64,000 nt of DNA from Fomes fomentarius (lineage: Eukaryota; Basidiomycota; Agaricomycetes; Polyporales; Polyporaceae), in assembly GCA_022606135.1 (NCBI GenBank), contig JABYQN010000001.1, positions 558,001 through 622,000 on the forward strand, given 5' to 3'. The position numbers were made by a program, and so were the translations under genes. Below, one piece after another: positions 46,041-58,143 of this stretch. Below the pieces are notes generated by a model. The model was given only the letters and a program-made list of their open reading frames with translations. It had not been told where the DNA came from and did not search any database. Within the stretch, counting starts at the first letter, position 1. Every line of letters starts with the position of its first letter.

Positions 46041-48506
46041 TCAAATCTCATCCGCCGCAAGCATACTCGAGATGATTGTGGAGGTGTTGACCCCGACGAA
46101 GAGCTCAAAGTCTGGGTCTACCTCGCACACAATCTCGTCGCCCTCTGGAAGCTGTGGAAGCTGTCGTGGGTTGCAGAGAGAGATGCCTTTGTCAGTATGG
46201 AGATCAAGAACACGATTGGAGACACGACTCACCGTGCCGTTGACCATATACGCGCGAATGATATCCGACATACATGCTGAAGGCCCGCCTGAGAGGTGTG
46301 CTGAAGGTGCGAGAGGGCTTCAGCCTCGCGACACTTGCCAACTAACAGAGATATGATAGCACCTACCCCAAAAGCGTTCAAACGAACCAGAGTTGCGCGA
46401 TCTCCCAGCTCCTGTGCGGCAGCCTTGGCGCCCGAAAAAGGAGTGGCGGGATCATACTGTGTATTGATAGAGAAGGGTCAGCGCAACTCAGTGGATTTGC
46501 GATTATGCAGCACGCACCGTGTTCCCTATCACAAGAATCGGGTTCGCGAGGGTTTGGTTGAACGGGCCCTCATAGCGCTCGACGGCGCGAGCGGGCCAAA
46601 ACGGACAATAATACGTCGCAAACGGCCAGGCAGCTCCGACTGTCCCATAGAACCAACGTCAATAACCCCGATTCGCATTCCTGACTCACCACTGATCATG
46701 ACGAGGGGCATCAGATTGGAACTTACACATATGCGAGATGTTCTGTGACGTCGAGATGATTCCCTGGAAGACAACAGTCATGTTCGTCGAGCTCTCCCCA
46801 CTGTCGCTGCAGATGATCGCCTCGGTGCTGTAGGGCGATGACGGAGCTGGTGCCTGCTGCCGCTTCGCAAATGCGCTACGCCAAATAGCCATCATCCTCA
46901 GTCAGCCGCGACTCGAGCCTACACAAGCGGGAGGACGTACCCCGCATCCTCATGAGCCTCGCCGCGAATTTGCTCGATGATGGCGGGAAGTGTGGTGTTG
47001 ACGAGGCTCTGCCATCCAGCTGGACTATACATCATCGTGCGCAAGAGCGCTGCGTGATCATATCGTTAGTTGCCTTCTGCCGTTATCGGTAATAGGGTAG
47101 AGAGTTCAACGTACAGCGGAGCTGCCCGGAGGTGACCGGAACAGAGGGGTCCGTGCGGAAGGCATCGTGTGCAGTCTTCAGGAGCACTTGGATGCTTTCG
47201 TGGACGTCGAGCGGAGACTGACCTGTGGATGCCAGAGGACACACGTCAGGGCCTGCAAGTGCGCAGCCTGTAACGAAGGCGTTGTATGCTTGGTCTGCGT
47301 CCACGAGTTGCTGAGACCATCCCTTTGTACAAGGCGAGCACGATCTCAACTACTCGCATAGAGATGAAGAGACAGACACAGGGAGCATACCAGAGAGACG
47401 TCTTCTTTGGAGAACCCCACTGGGTCCACTACACCGTCTATGACGACATGAGCGACACGCTGTCGCAAGAGTGCAATCTCAGACGCGTGATGGACGAAAT
47501 TGTACGCTGGACGTTACCTCGGGGAACACTAAAAACAGAGCGTCCACGGTCAGTCACAAGGGCACGATGACGAGCAGCACGTCGAGGCACTTACTATTGA
47601 CAAGCCACGAGCCTACGATCGTGCCATACGACAATCCGATGTAGTTGATCGCGCTCCCAGGGCCATCCAGAGCGTCCGCTAGCGCCGCGATATCGCGCAC
47701 GGTCGCCGCGGTCCCCACATACTGCAAGTACTTTCCGTTAGGGTGCTGGAGGCAGCGCTTGCCCAGATCCTCGTATTTCTGCTGCATGGCAGACGCCTGT
47801 GCAAGGAGAGCCTGGATGTCCGCTGCGTCGGTGAAGTGGCCAAGCGCCTCGATGCCGTTCGTCTCGATCGTGCCCGCGAAGAAGGCTTGCTGTTCTTCGG
47901 CGCTGTCGAAACAGATGGTGTCGCCGGGCCTGTGGGAGGGGAAGACGTTTCAGGCACAGACACGGGGCTCGTGGGGTACGGACGAGAATGAGGAGAGGAG
48001 ATTATCTGACATTGTGAGGGCACCGACGCCGCGAGGGTCCCAGCTGACGACATCGTAGAAGCCACCTGTCTGATCGAGGAGGAGGGCACTAGTAGCGTTC
48101 AAGGCTGCTATACCGGATACCCCTGGACCACCTGTATACGCAACGGGGGTCAGTTACGGACAACATCGGCATGCGAGCTGAGGGAATACAGACCTGGGTT
48201 CATGAAGACTGTTCCACGGCGCTCATGAGTCGCGTCGGCCTTGATCAGGGCAAGGCGACCAAAGCCAGCTGAGCTATTATGGTAGTCAAGGGGGATGTTG
48301 AAGAAAGCACAGGAAAGGGAAGTGTCAAGAGAAGAGTCGCAAGGTCCCCATTCAATAGAGCTGTCCTGTTGATGCTGTTCGTGAATCAGCATGTTTATCG
48401 GGATACAAAGTATATGTCGATAACTCACCTGGGAATAGCCACGGTAAACGAGTGTATGAGCGCAGAGAGAGGGGGAAATTTTGCAGAGAATGTGCCAAAG
48501 TTTCAT
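46041..48506 (-). CDS. S33-family alpha/beta hydrolase with TAP-like C-terminal domain
   Basis: Multi-exon minus-strand gene from ATG 48,506 (MKLWHILCKISPSLCAHTLV) to TGA 46,041. The first exons read SSIEWGPCDSS and CAFFNIPLDYHNSSAGFGRL, typical of tripeptidyl-aminopeptidase-like (TAP) hydrolases, then TVFMNPG and GFYDVVSWDPRGVG. The nucleophile elbow is INYIGLSYGTIVG (about 47,620), the acid lies in ILVIGNTYDPATPF (about 46,520) and the likely catalytic His region follows RATLVRFNAFG (about 46,380). The end, IVCEVDPDFELFVGVNTSTI, closes the TAP_C domain. The N-terminal segment may act as a weak signal peptide, but it is not clear. Near 46,285 the frame reading HTSQAG and the frame reading SACMSDIIRAYMVNG are offset by one, so the gene may be frameshifted just after the His. 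Substrate unknown. Confidence 0.8.
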
Positions 48507-49723
48507 GATGGATGTAGATGGGTGGTGAGGATTGGGGTTGAGTGGACTTGCTCTGACCTATAAGGACCGCGAGGGCCTGCGGAAGGCGTCAGCCCTCGCG
48601 ATTGAGCATACAGCCTATGCGAAGTTGAACTGCGCTCCGCTTGTTCACAGTACAGCATCAATATAGCCAAAAAATCCTAGGTTGTTGCGAGCTGCAACGA
48701 GCTGCTGCATACAATCGAACCAGGCTGGGTTCGTAGGTCGGCAATCCATTTGCCACTCAGAGCTTCAGTACAATCAGTAGCCATCTCTCACAGCAGAGGC
48801 ACAAAACATACCATCCCCACCAATGTTGCTCAACCGCCGCGCCATATTGCCAATGAGAGCTGGCAGGCCGTCGACGTCGCGCCGACTCCGCAGAAACACG
48901 ATCAAAATCGTGACACCGTACAGCCTCTTTCAAGGTACAGCTGCGCGTGTCGTTTCTGCGGACAGCGGGCTTATACAGCTTAGCAACTTCATCATAGAGT
49001 GCACTGCGACTTACAGCACAAGGACCTGATTCAACCTGAGTGAAGGGCAACGCGGCTACCACAGGCCGCTTCAAATTGAAAGCGGCCTGTGGTAGCCGCG
49101 TTGGCTAGCGCGCTTGTGCTGCGCCACTGCGGCGAGTTTCCCATATACATGGACTTTGTTCGTTACGCTTCGCTAGTAGGAGCTCTCACTCTGCGTCATA
49201 GGTACTGGGCCGAGAAGTGATGGTAAGGGCAGGATGGATCAGGCGAGGGTAATGGATAGCCCAGAAAAGGGGTGTCGCGTTCCCTACCCTACTCAATTTT
49301 TGCGAAATCGCCACCATCGTCTTCAAGGCGGACATCTGGGCCCCCGGCATATGTGTTTGTCTTCATCTGCAACTCGTGCCGTTCTCAATTCGTCATCATG
49401 TTACGTTGAGCCGGGAGCCGCGGGACTAACCCTCCGAAATGTCAGAGATGGTAGGGGCAACGAATTCACACTCTCTGGTTCTCCGAAGCAGAAGCCGCCG
49501 TCGACCGCGAGGTGGAGTCGCACGAATCTTTGAATTGACTACTACATCCTAGCCCTCGACGCCATGACTGCGGCTAAGGGTATGGACACAGTCGGTGTCG
49601 CGAGCACATTGCAAGCCTTGAAGGGAATATGAGTAGTCGCCCGTGTAAGGGCGTGGAGCGGAGAGCTTCACTGAGATGGAAGCCCGAGGAACACAAAACC
49701 GAGCTCCGCAAAAGCGAGGCAAG
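48507..49723. other. Gap between S33 hydrolase and hAT element
   Basis: 1.2 kb including the hydrolase promoter. No gene. It contains a perfect hairpin at 49,048-49,103, listed separately. Confidence 0.5.
49048..49103. repeat. Perfect 24-bp inverted repeat with 8-nt loop
   Basis: Left stem 49,048-49,071 (starts CAACGCGGCTACC, ends GGCCGCTT) is the exact reverse complement of right stem 49,080-49,103. The loop is CAAATTGA and is itself nearly palindromic. The stem is GC-rich, so RNA from either strand would fold very stably. Confidence 0.85.
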
Positions 49724-50136
49724 CAGTGTTGTGCGGGTCGACCGCGGGTCAACGTTGACTAATGTCGTCTTGTCGACTAGTCAACGGGTGGCAAAAGTCA
49801 AGGAGTCGACTGTTGACTATTCCCGCGGTCAACAGATTTGATAAGCGCCTTACTACGCAATATGATTGGCTGAGGACCAACACGTTCAATGCGCGCGCGA
49901 TTGCGGTCTGGCGCGTGTCGTGCGCAATGCACAACGCGCACCGCCATTTCTCCTTTCTCTAGTCTCGATCCCACACCTTCTGGAGGATAGCGCGAGGAGG
50001 CGCGCGTTCTGAAGAGACCTGTAGACGTCTGGAGCCGAGACTAACCTTTCTCCTGCATCATCGATCTCGGAGCTCCTGGATGAAATTATGTACAGAGTAG
50101 CCTTACAATGAGATGACCCCTTGATCAGGCACTACC

Positions 50137-50325
50137 ATGTCGTACACCAAGGACAACCAGACTCACTCTCGATCCTGGTACAGACAACATTTCTACGGTC
50201 ATCCAGAACATCGGAAGAACTCCCAAGCAGGGGTGGATGGGAATAAGAAGTGCAAAGTCTGGTGCATCCTGTGCTTCGCTACGTGCATGCTTCAGGAAGA
50301 GAAGCAGGATCAGAAGTTGTCGTGA
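50137..50325 (+). pseudogene. BED-like zinc-finger remnant of a hAT transposase
   Basis: 62-codon ORF inside the hAT element, starting MSYTKDNQTHSRSW. The KKCKVWCILCFATCML part has a C-x2-C pair after a W, as in the BED finger at the N-terminus of hAT transposases. The rest of a BED domain is not visible, and the frame stops at 50,325. Assignment leans on context. Confidence 0.4.
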
Positions 50326-50448
50326 AAGACGTGAAATTGTTATTGAGGAGGCTTGTTACTGATCTTCACAAATGACCTCATTACGACACAGTATGGGCCC
50401 TTCCAGAGAGAACACCACTAATCTCTTTGAAACTGACCTCACATCACT

Positions 50449-50715
50449 GTGACATCTGAATTACACACAGGGTTGGAGGCACTCACACAATCAATGTCGA
50501 TACTTGACGAAGAAGATAAGGACCGAGTGCCGATGTGGCTGCCCTTGAAGATCTGTGTTTCTCTCGAGCAGCTCTTTGATTTCTCGAACACTTTTTGGAC
50601 TGAGCGGGACAATCGGTATGTAACCAATACATTAAAACAGGAGCTGGAGATATGGAACATCCTCGATATGGATGGGGAAGGGGAAGAGGATGGTAGCAAT
50701 GGAGATGTAGGATGA
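50449..50715 (+). pseudogene. Possible C-terminal hAT transposase fragment
   Basis: Open frame of 88 codons ending near the right end of the element; it contains SLEQLFDFSNTFWTERDNRY and ELEIWNILDMDGEGEEDG. An acidic tail after an ExEIWxxLDxD-type stretch is common at the C-terminus of mushroom hAT transposases, but the core catalytic part is absent. Low certainty. Confidence 0.3.
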
Positions 50716-50962
50716 CCTTACTGACACGATTCTGAACAATTGAATATCCGTGTTTTAGATGAGCCTCTCGCTCACAACGAGCCGTCACTGTATGTAAGAC
50801 TACACCAATGGTATAGATCCTCCGTCGAGCCTCGAGTCGGAGCGCATATGACGCTGGGTCAACGGCAGCGTGAGAATAGTCGACCGTTGACTGTGTCGAC
50901 TAGTCGACAAGTCGCACGACCTGTCGTCTGTGTCGTCCAGTCAATCGACCCGCACAACACTG

Positions 50963-52641
50963 GAGGCAAGTGATTCTTCGCTTGCATCCAGCTTGTTGTC
51001 GATGTCAATCAAGCTCGTACGTTGGAGCTCGTGCGTGTGTTAGGATTGTTTGCAGTCGAGTTGCCGAGTCCCGAGAAGGGCAGAGCGCTCTTTGGTGAAA
51101 ACCTGCAGTGCCATGAGTCAGTCGTCCCCCGATCATGAAATGGGGAAATTGCGGGGCGTGAGAACGCATGCGATAACGTCATTTCTTGTGCCTTTGTGAC
51201 CGACAACATAGGTCTGAAGAATAGCAATGGGTCGTCTATCGCAATAACGTTTGGTCGAGCATCTGAACGATCGACTGGGGATACAACGTCGCACACAAGA
51301 CGTTGGACGCCTTGTGTCTTCAACCCAGGGCCCTGACGAGCGAGAATGGTGCGGTACCCACATCAAGCTTCCTGCCCCCACTGCGCGAAGCATGGTGTAA
51401 GACTTCCTGGATATTCTCGGTCAGTGACTGGGCTTGGGAGAGCGAAACCCGTCATATTGAATCAAGGATCAATCAAGGAGAGACAAACGTCCCCGTAGGG
51501 ACGTCAGATGGCTTTCTCACGAATCAATCTATAATCATCCGAGCTCGTAAGGTGGCACCGGATGGGAAGGACGCTCACCTACCAACTTGTGGCACCGACA
51601 TCGCCGACACTGAAGTAGCGTCCACGCGCGGTGAACCACAATTCCCGATACACCTGCAAACAGCCATGGACGGTTAGGTCAGTGGCATATCCTTTAGAGG
51701 ACCGGCAGTAGATGTGGCCCGTCTGCGGCGCCGCATATCCCAGTAATGCGGAGCCCGCGTTTGGACAAGCCCAAGCATCGCCGAGGTAAGCCAATACAGC
51801 TGTATGCTCTGTACATAGCGTCAGCCACCGGTAGCGGGCACTTCCGACATGCAAACAGACCGACGGGCGGTGACTCACCCCCCGAACCATCGCAGCGATT
51901 AGTATCCTTCCGACAAAGAAGTGACTAGTATATAAGCTCTTCGGGTGCAGAGACTCACAGGAGCGTGGAATTGAAGCTTGCTTCTCGTCGACGGGCTGAG
52001 CTCTACTGCCAGTGAAAGCAGCTCGTCAACGTTTCAACTCTGAAAAATCTCTTGACAAAGTCAGAATGCTTTTCTGGATGGATGTTCTGCACGTTGAATT
52101 CGTGAACCTGGACGGGATCCTGCGGTCAACGAGATTACTGAGGTCAGCGTTCATCAGCCGCTGACTTCATCCGACAGCTTGATAAGGTGCACAAAATACA
52201 TCGAAGTTAGAAGCAGTAGTAGAAGAAAGAGTCCGCGGTGGGACACATGACTGGCCCGTCCGAGAGATTGGCGGGGCCAAATGAGAAGTCGGAGTAGGAC
52301 GCGCCGGATACGAGCTTCAAATGCCATGCGACGCCGTCAAAGTTCGCCCATCTCAGAGGAGGTAGAGTGGTAGGAGCGGGGCTCAGTGAGTCGTGGTAGC
52401 TGGCCAGATGCAACTGAGCTTGGCGCGTCGGGGAGAGAGCGGGAGGAGAGGGCGGGGCGCCCATGGGCTTGATGCGCCTCTTCTGGTCCCGTTTCGGGTA
52501 ATGGAGAATCTCCCCACACTTCAACGTTTCAACTTCCGTCACTTCCAACTTTAAATACATGGCACCTCGCCCTTGTCGTCCCCTGCCCCCCACGCCTCTT
52601 CTTCACACTTCCTGGTCTCCCTAGGGCGCGACCCGGACGCC
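50963..52641. other. Gap between hAT element and ABC transporter
   Basis: About 1.7 kb with no supportable gene; ORFs are short and unrelated on both strands. The last 300 nt, with CT-rich tracts near 52,590-52,620, should be the transporter promoter, and could hide a small first exon with its signal peptide. Confidence 0.45.
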
Positions 52642-55600
52642 ATGTCCACCAGCTGCGAAAACTACGGTATCCCCAACGGCACGGTCTGTGCGTGCCCTCC
52701 AGGCTTCGGCGGCGCAACATGTTCGCAGCCGGCGTGTGGTGGCAATATCTTTCAAGGCTCGGGGCGCTCCTTGGCCAGCGGATCACCCTTTGCAAATTTG
52801 ACCTCCTGTTTGTGCGACGATGGTTGGACTGGGACGGGATGCAGTGTCTGCCAGAGCGCGAAGGCATGTCAGGCAGGGTTCTCTGCTGCCCTGAACGGGA
52901 CTTTCGGAGTCCTGCCGGGTTCTGATCCCACAGCGAACGAGACGTTGACCTGCAATGTCGCGCCGAGGGTGTATGCGGCGGGAGAAATGAGTTGCCAAGT
53001 GCAGGTGAGTAGCCAGCCCCCTTATAATTCTTGGTCCAGTGTTATGGAGAGTGCCGCGGGCTAGTGGTCAGCGGTTTTCCGTTATCGCCGTCGGCGGGTC
53101 ACTTGATTGCTTGTGCCTCCGTATCTGTGAACCCTACTAGGCATCTCGTACCCGTCGCAGGAGGGATCAGATCTGTTGCGACCAATACTGATACGCTCCT
53201 AGAATCCTACCCTCCAAGCGCTGTTCCCCGGCTTATCAACGCTGACCATTCTTCGCACACTCAATGCTTCGTTCACTCCGCTACCCAACACAACAGCGTT
53301 TGGAAGTAGCGGGTCAATTTACGCTCAGCTCTTCTACAACGGCGTCGAGCAATTCTATTGCTCGGCAGACTCATGCACGCAAGACCTTGGTTCAGACCAT
53401 GGTAGCGCCGACTGGGAGTGCCAGAATCTCAAGTGCACATGTCGGCCCAACACAGACTTTTGCGGAAAAGTCCAATTGTCGAACCTCACGGGCGTCGTCA
53501 ATACGCTCAGCGGCACTCTGGGTATCTCCTGTGACGCCCCTGATCCCGACAACACCGCAACGTGCGCCTTCAAGCAGCAAACAATCCAGCAGGTCTTTGG
53601 ATCTGCGGGCCTTGCACTTAACGGTTGCGCGTTTGGCGAATGTGTCACGCAGAATGTCATAGACACAGTCTCCGGCAACACAAGCACTACCGAAGGCAGT
53701 GCTGGAGGCTCATCTCTCAGCGGAGGAGTCATAGCTGGTCTGGCAGTCGTTGGCGGCCTTATCGGCCTTGCACTGCTGTTGCTCGGACTTGGATGGCTTG
53801 AGCAGCGTCGCGCCCGTAAACAAATCGCAGGAACCCTGAATCGCACCGGCGGCGTCGCTGTGGCCTGGTCGGACATTAACTACTTTGTCTCACACCCATC
53901 GTCCGGCTTCTCTCTCCGTCGTCGTCGCTCGGATGACACGGAGAACAGAAAAGTCGTCCTCGACAGCGTCAGCGGACGCGTCGTCCCTGGCGAGATGATG
54001 GCCATTCTCGGACCAAGCGGTGCAGGCAAGACCACCCTCATCGAGATTCTCGCCCAGAAGCACAAGTCGGGGCAGATGCTCGGTGGTGTCTCCTTCCCCG
54101 GAGCGGGCGACAAGCCGCCACGCGTTGGTTTCGTGCCCCAGCAAGACATCCTCCCGCCGATGCTCACTGTGTACGAGACCCTGCTCTTCGCCGCACGACT
54201 CCGTCTTCCCGAAGGCGTGCCGGACTCGGAGAAGAGTGCGCGCGTGGACGATATCATGGACCGCTTGGGCATCGCAAACCTTCGTGACGTGCGTGTCGGT
54301 GATGGCGAGAAGCGCGGCATAAGTGGCGGTGAGATGCGGCGCGTGAGCATCGGCCTGGAACTCGTCGCGCGGCCGGACATTTTGCTGCTTGATGAACCGA
54401 CGTCGGGGTTAGACTCGGTGTCGGCGGCTAAAGTAGCAAAGGTGCTGCATGCGCTCGCCCACGATCCTGATAATCCGACCGCGGTCATTGCTTCTATTCA
54501 TCAGCCCAGGTATGTTTCTTGCGCATGGCTTGTGGCTCTTGCCACTGCGTACAGCGCTGACCGCACCTGTCGTACGTTTCTAGTTCCCAGTTGTATCACT
54601 CCTTCGATCAGATCTTGTTGCTCTCGCACGGCCACGCTTTGTACTCCGGCCCCGGAGGGTTCGCGCCTGCGGAACACTTTTCCGCGAGGGGCGTGGCATA
54701 CAAGGAGGGTTACAACGTTGCCGATTACCTCCTCGAGCTCGCGAGCGACCCGCCCGTAGGGCTGTTCGAGCTTTCCAACCGTTCGCAAAACGGCGTCTCC
54801 CACTCGTCGTCCGACGACGAAGTCGAGAAAGGGCTGAGCGGCGGCATACAACCGGACAAGCCGGAGAGCGTGGAGGGGCCGAAGCGGAGGTCACGGTTCA
54901 ACTTCCGGAGGACGCAGTATGCGGCGACGTTCCTCACGCAGTTGGAGGTCCTTTCTGGGAGGGAGTGGAAGGTTTTGCGGAGAGACAAGACGCTGTTCCT
55001 CGCGCATATTGGCGTCGCGTCTGTATTGGGAGTCTTCTGCGGTAGGTGATCTGAAAGTGAGGGATGTGCGTGGCTTTACTGACTGGTCGGCTTGATCAGG
55101 TGGTTTGTACTTCAAAGCAGACATCACGATCGCTGGGTTCCAGTCCAGAGTGGGCTGTTTATTCTTCTTGGTTAGTAGACTAGCGAGATCTCAGCACGCA
55201 TCGGTCACTGATACGCATGTCCTCACCTGCAGGGCGCGCTCATCGCTTTCTCATCTCTCAGCGCATTGTATAACGTTGTAGAAATACGCCCGCTGTTCCT
55301 CAGGGAACGATCGGCATCATACTATAGGTGTGTTATTCTGCCATTGATGATACCATGAACGCGACTGAAAGCTCTTTCAGTCCCGCCGCGTGGTTGTTGT
55401 CTCGTTTTGTCTTTGATGTCTTGCCTCTTCGTATCATACCCACCATCATTGTATCCACTATGTAAGTGCTCAACCGCCGTACCGCCGTATTCAAAACATC
55501 GTCGCTGATCCCTTGACAGCACATATTGGATGGCCGGCCTCGCTCACGATGCGGCCCATTTTTTCAAGTTCCTCTTCATCTTGGTCTTGTACTCTCTCGC

Positions 55601-56126
55601 CATGACTCTCTTCGTACGTCCTGCGCCTCTTTTGCCGTCACGCAATGCTTACCCTGGCTTGGTAGAACTTCCTTCTCGCGACCGTGTTCCGCAACGGGGG
55701 GATCGCCATATTGTGTTCGGCGCTCACCGCGCTCTACCAGATGACGTACGCGGGCTTCTTCGTGCATTTGAACGACATCCCTCCGGTCATCCGATGGCTA
55801 CAGTGGCTCTGCCCGATGAAATACACGCTCGAGGCGCTCTCTGTCAACGAAGTGGGCTCTGGCCTCATGATCCAGGATACACTGCAAGGCGTGCCCATCA
55901 GTGTGTCTGCCGCGCTGATCATGCAAACGGTGAGCCTTACTCTGTTGCTGTTTTGCTGCAATTCCCCCCCGCTCGAAAACAAAAAAACTGATTTGGAGGT
56001 GCGCAGTTGTTCGGATTTGGGGAGAACAACTACTACAGGGACGTGCTTGTGCTGTTCGCGTACATCGTGGGCTTTGCGATCTCCGTGATCTTTGTCGTGT
56101 GGCTGAAGGTGCGCGAGCGGCGGTGA
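52642..56126 (+). CDS. ADP1-like ABCG transporter with extracellular EGF-like domain
   Basis: Half-size ABC transporter, layout N-terminal lumenal/extracellular domain, membrane segment, ABC domain, then a six-helix membrane domain. The N-terminal part is Cys-rich: CENYGIPNGTVCACPPGFGG, CLCDDGWTGTGCSVCQ, both EGF-like. The first membrane segment, GGVIAGLAVVGGLIGLALLL, precedes the ABC domain: Walker A ILGPSGAGKTTLIEILA, signature ISGGEMRRVSIGLEL, Walker B PDILLLDEPTSGLDSVSA and switch His SIHQP. Later exons encode membrane helices (GALIAFSSLSALYNVVEI, WMAGLAHDAAHFFKFLFI, AYIVGFAISVIFVVW), ending VRERR. This matches yeast ADP1 (YCR011C), whose substrate is unknown. The chosen ATG 52,642 gives no signal peptide, so an upstream coding exon is likely. 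About ten short introns. Confidence 0.92.
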
Positions 56127-58031
56127 TTCCGTGTGTTGGATGTACCAGGATAGGATACCCACGGCTTGTGGGATGATGGGTGTGTTCGGCCCGACTCGGT
56201 GTAATGAAAGACGCGATTCTTGATATGTTGAAGAGATGCACACCCTCGCTCCTTGCCTGCTTGTCTCCTTGGGTGTGACTTTCTCGACAGTGCAACGAGC
56301 AAGATGTCAAGTGCTTCACTGTCAGGCTGCTGTACTGTACTCACTGCATCGAAAGCACCCCATGGGCCATGTCCAGGGTTTCGCGGTGGAGTAGGATATG
56401 GAGGGCGCTAGCAAGGACGCGACGAGGAGGAGACGACAGGTTAGGGTTTGCTTAGTCAGCGAGAGGTGTACAGGGTATGTACACGGGACAGTAGGACCAC
56501 GACGAGGTCATCGATCATCACTGGAGCTTGACTTGGCTGTCTCTCCAATTAGGACGACTCCAGCGGCTAGACCACAGGTAACAAGCATTCTCAGTGATCC
56601 GCCCGGACTACAATAGGCGACGGACACAGTGATTCCTGAAGCGGGCACGCTCGAACGGGGCGCGTCCTCTGAGACAGTTGTGCGGTTCTACTTCTGACCA
56701 CTATGATATATGCGCATGCTCACGAAGCCGTTTGCATAGAGCGTTCCCGATAGCAAGCTGTATCAAAATGACTCATGTCGCGCACGCAAGCTGTCCACAG
56801 TCGCGTTTGCAATGCCGTCGCCGAACGCGCCCTCCTTATGGTGTTCACGGCGGTGATTTCACACCTGACCTCGTACGGATGGGGCAATTCACCGGAGTGA
56901 CGGATCGGTTGCGGTCAAAGACCGAAAGAGGTTGAGAGATACTTTATCGCTCGCGAGTAACCTCAGGCCCGTGATAGGTGAGTCCAACTCGCTGTCGAAC
57001 GATTCCTCTCTTCGTTCAATTATACAGTCCATTATTATTTCTGGTTATCAGAAGTAAGCCTTCTTCTAGCTGCGTGTCACATATGGGGACGTTTTCCTGA
57101 CTTGGGGTTACGTTACAGGATGTCTACGTCTCTTGGTGTCAGTCCTGCGAACGGTGAGCCCGCCATCACCGTGTGTCGCCGTGCTGAAGGTGAAGTCCGA
57201 TTGAGAAGCCGTTGGAATTTCGGCATCGCGATCGCTACAAGGAAGGGTTCGTTCCGATCGTGTATGTTGCTCCCTTCTGGAGTCGCGGGATGTCTGCCGC
57301 GTGGCTGAAGGAGGGTATAGCATGATGCGTTCTGATGTATCTAGAACCCGGGACAAATGATTGCGCCATTATCTGGTGGATGGGAAGCAGTGTGTGTGAG
57401 TGCACGATTGTCATGGCTCTCCCTTTTAACTCATCGCAAGGAATGCATAGAACGCCGCAGGGCAAGGAACCACGTCATTTGCTACGCGATGCATGGCATG
57501 AATGTTCCTTTGCTCTTCTCCAACTTGGTATTCGAGCGAGGATTCGCCAGTCCGGCATCAATTTGACCGTTGGGAGACGGAACCGAGCAGAGGCTCAGGG
57601 GTGGCTATCACTCCCGTGAGTATCCCGGTGAACGACTATACTATGCATTGTGCTCGACTCCGGGTCGTGAACTGATGCTACCACGGTCATAGATATGCAT
57701 CACAATCAGATTCTATGGTTTTCTCCTGTGGTAATCTGTGGCCGTCTCGCCTGGGGAGCAGTAGGATCCACACAAAACGTTGTATTTGATGGCATGGTGC
57801 AAGCTTACCGTTCTCTCACCGCACAGCGCCACACACCTACATGACATGTGTGAATATTGGTACACGCCCCAAGCATAAGCTGTTTCCAGTGGATTCTCAG
57901 TGGTTCTTCGGAGCGTGAATCGCCGTCATTACCAAGTGCAGCCAACTTGACCTGTACAAACGCAGCAAACCAACGTATGATTGCGTCAGAGTCATCTTTC
58001 ACGCGAGTGGTTGCGGGCCTCAGAATTGGGC
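56127..58031. other. Gap between ABC transporter and third HsbA-like gene
   Basis: About 1.9 kb. The first 300 nt should be the transporter's 3' end, and the last 200 nt the promoter of the HsbA-like gene. One stretch (57,119-57,620) shows faint coding character and is listed separately; elsewhere nothing was recognised. Confidence 0.45.
57119..57620 (+). pseudogene. Possible decayed gene fragment, family unknown
   Basis: Protein-like text shows up in changing frames: ATG 57,119 opens MSTSLGVSPANGEPAI, then another frame reads RYKEGFVPIVYVAPFWSRGM and AAWLKEG up to about 57,325, then RHVICYAMHGMN near 57,475. Each segment is bounded by plausible GT and AG dinucleotides, but no complete gene could be assembled and no family was recognised. 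It may equally be chance. Confidence 0.2.
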
Positions 58032-58039
58032 TATAAAAG
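58032..58039 (+). promoter_or_regulatory. TATA box (TATAAAAG) of third HsbA-like gene
   Basis: In the context GGGCTATAAAAGCC, 112 nt before the start codon at 58,144, the same spacing as in the duplicated copies. Confidence 0.7.
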
Positions 58040-58143
58040 CCTGCGGGTTGCCCAACTGTCCAGCATTCGACCTCGTTCGAACCCAGCTCTTCAACAACCT
58101 CCTCGCAGCCCACTCCCCCTCAGCCCACTCTCTGCTCTTCACC

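Larger units (their letters stand above)
49724..50962 (+). mobile_element. Short hAT-type DNA transposon with perfect TIRs and 8-bp target duplication
   Basis: The ends are an 18-bp perfect terminal inverted repeat, CAGTGTTGTGCGGGTCGA at 49,724-49,741 and its reverse complement at 50,945-50,962. The flanks carry an exact 8-bp duplication GAGGCAAG at 49,716-49,723 and 50,963-50,970. CAGTG-type ends plus an 8-bp duplication are diagnostic of hAT elements. Subterminal GTCGACTAGTC-type motifs lie at both ends (about 49,775 and 50,900), as in many hAT elements. At 1,239 bp it is too short to encode a full transposase and holds only fragments, so it is non-autonomous. Intact ends and target duplication suggest fairly recent insertion. 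Confidence 0.92.

Noticed and set aside
52559..52625. Upstream ATG at 52,559 as the ABC transporter start
   Set aside because: It opens MAPRPCRPLPPTPLLH and stops at TAG 52,622. It could be part of a spliced first exon, but no donor and acceptor pair was convincing, so the ATG at 52,642 was kept with a caveat.
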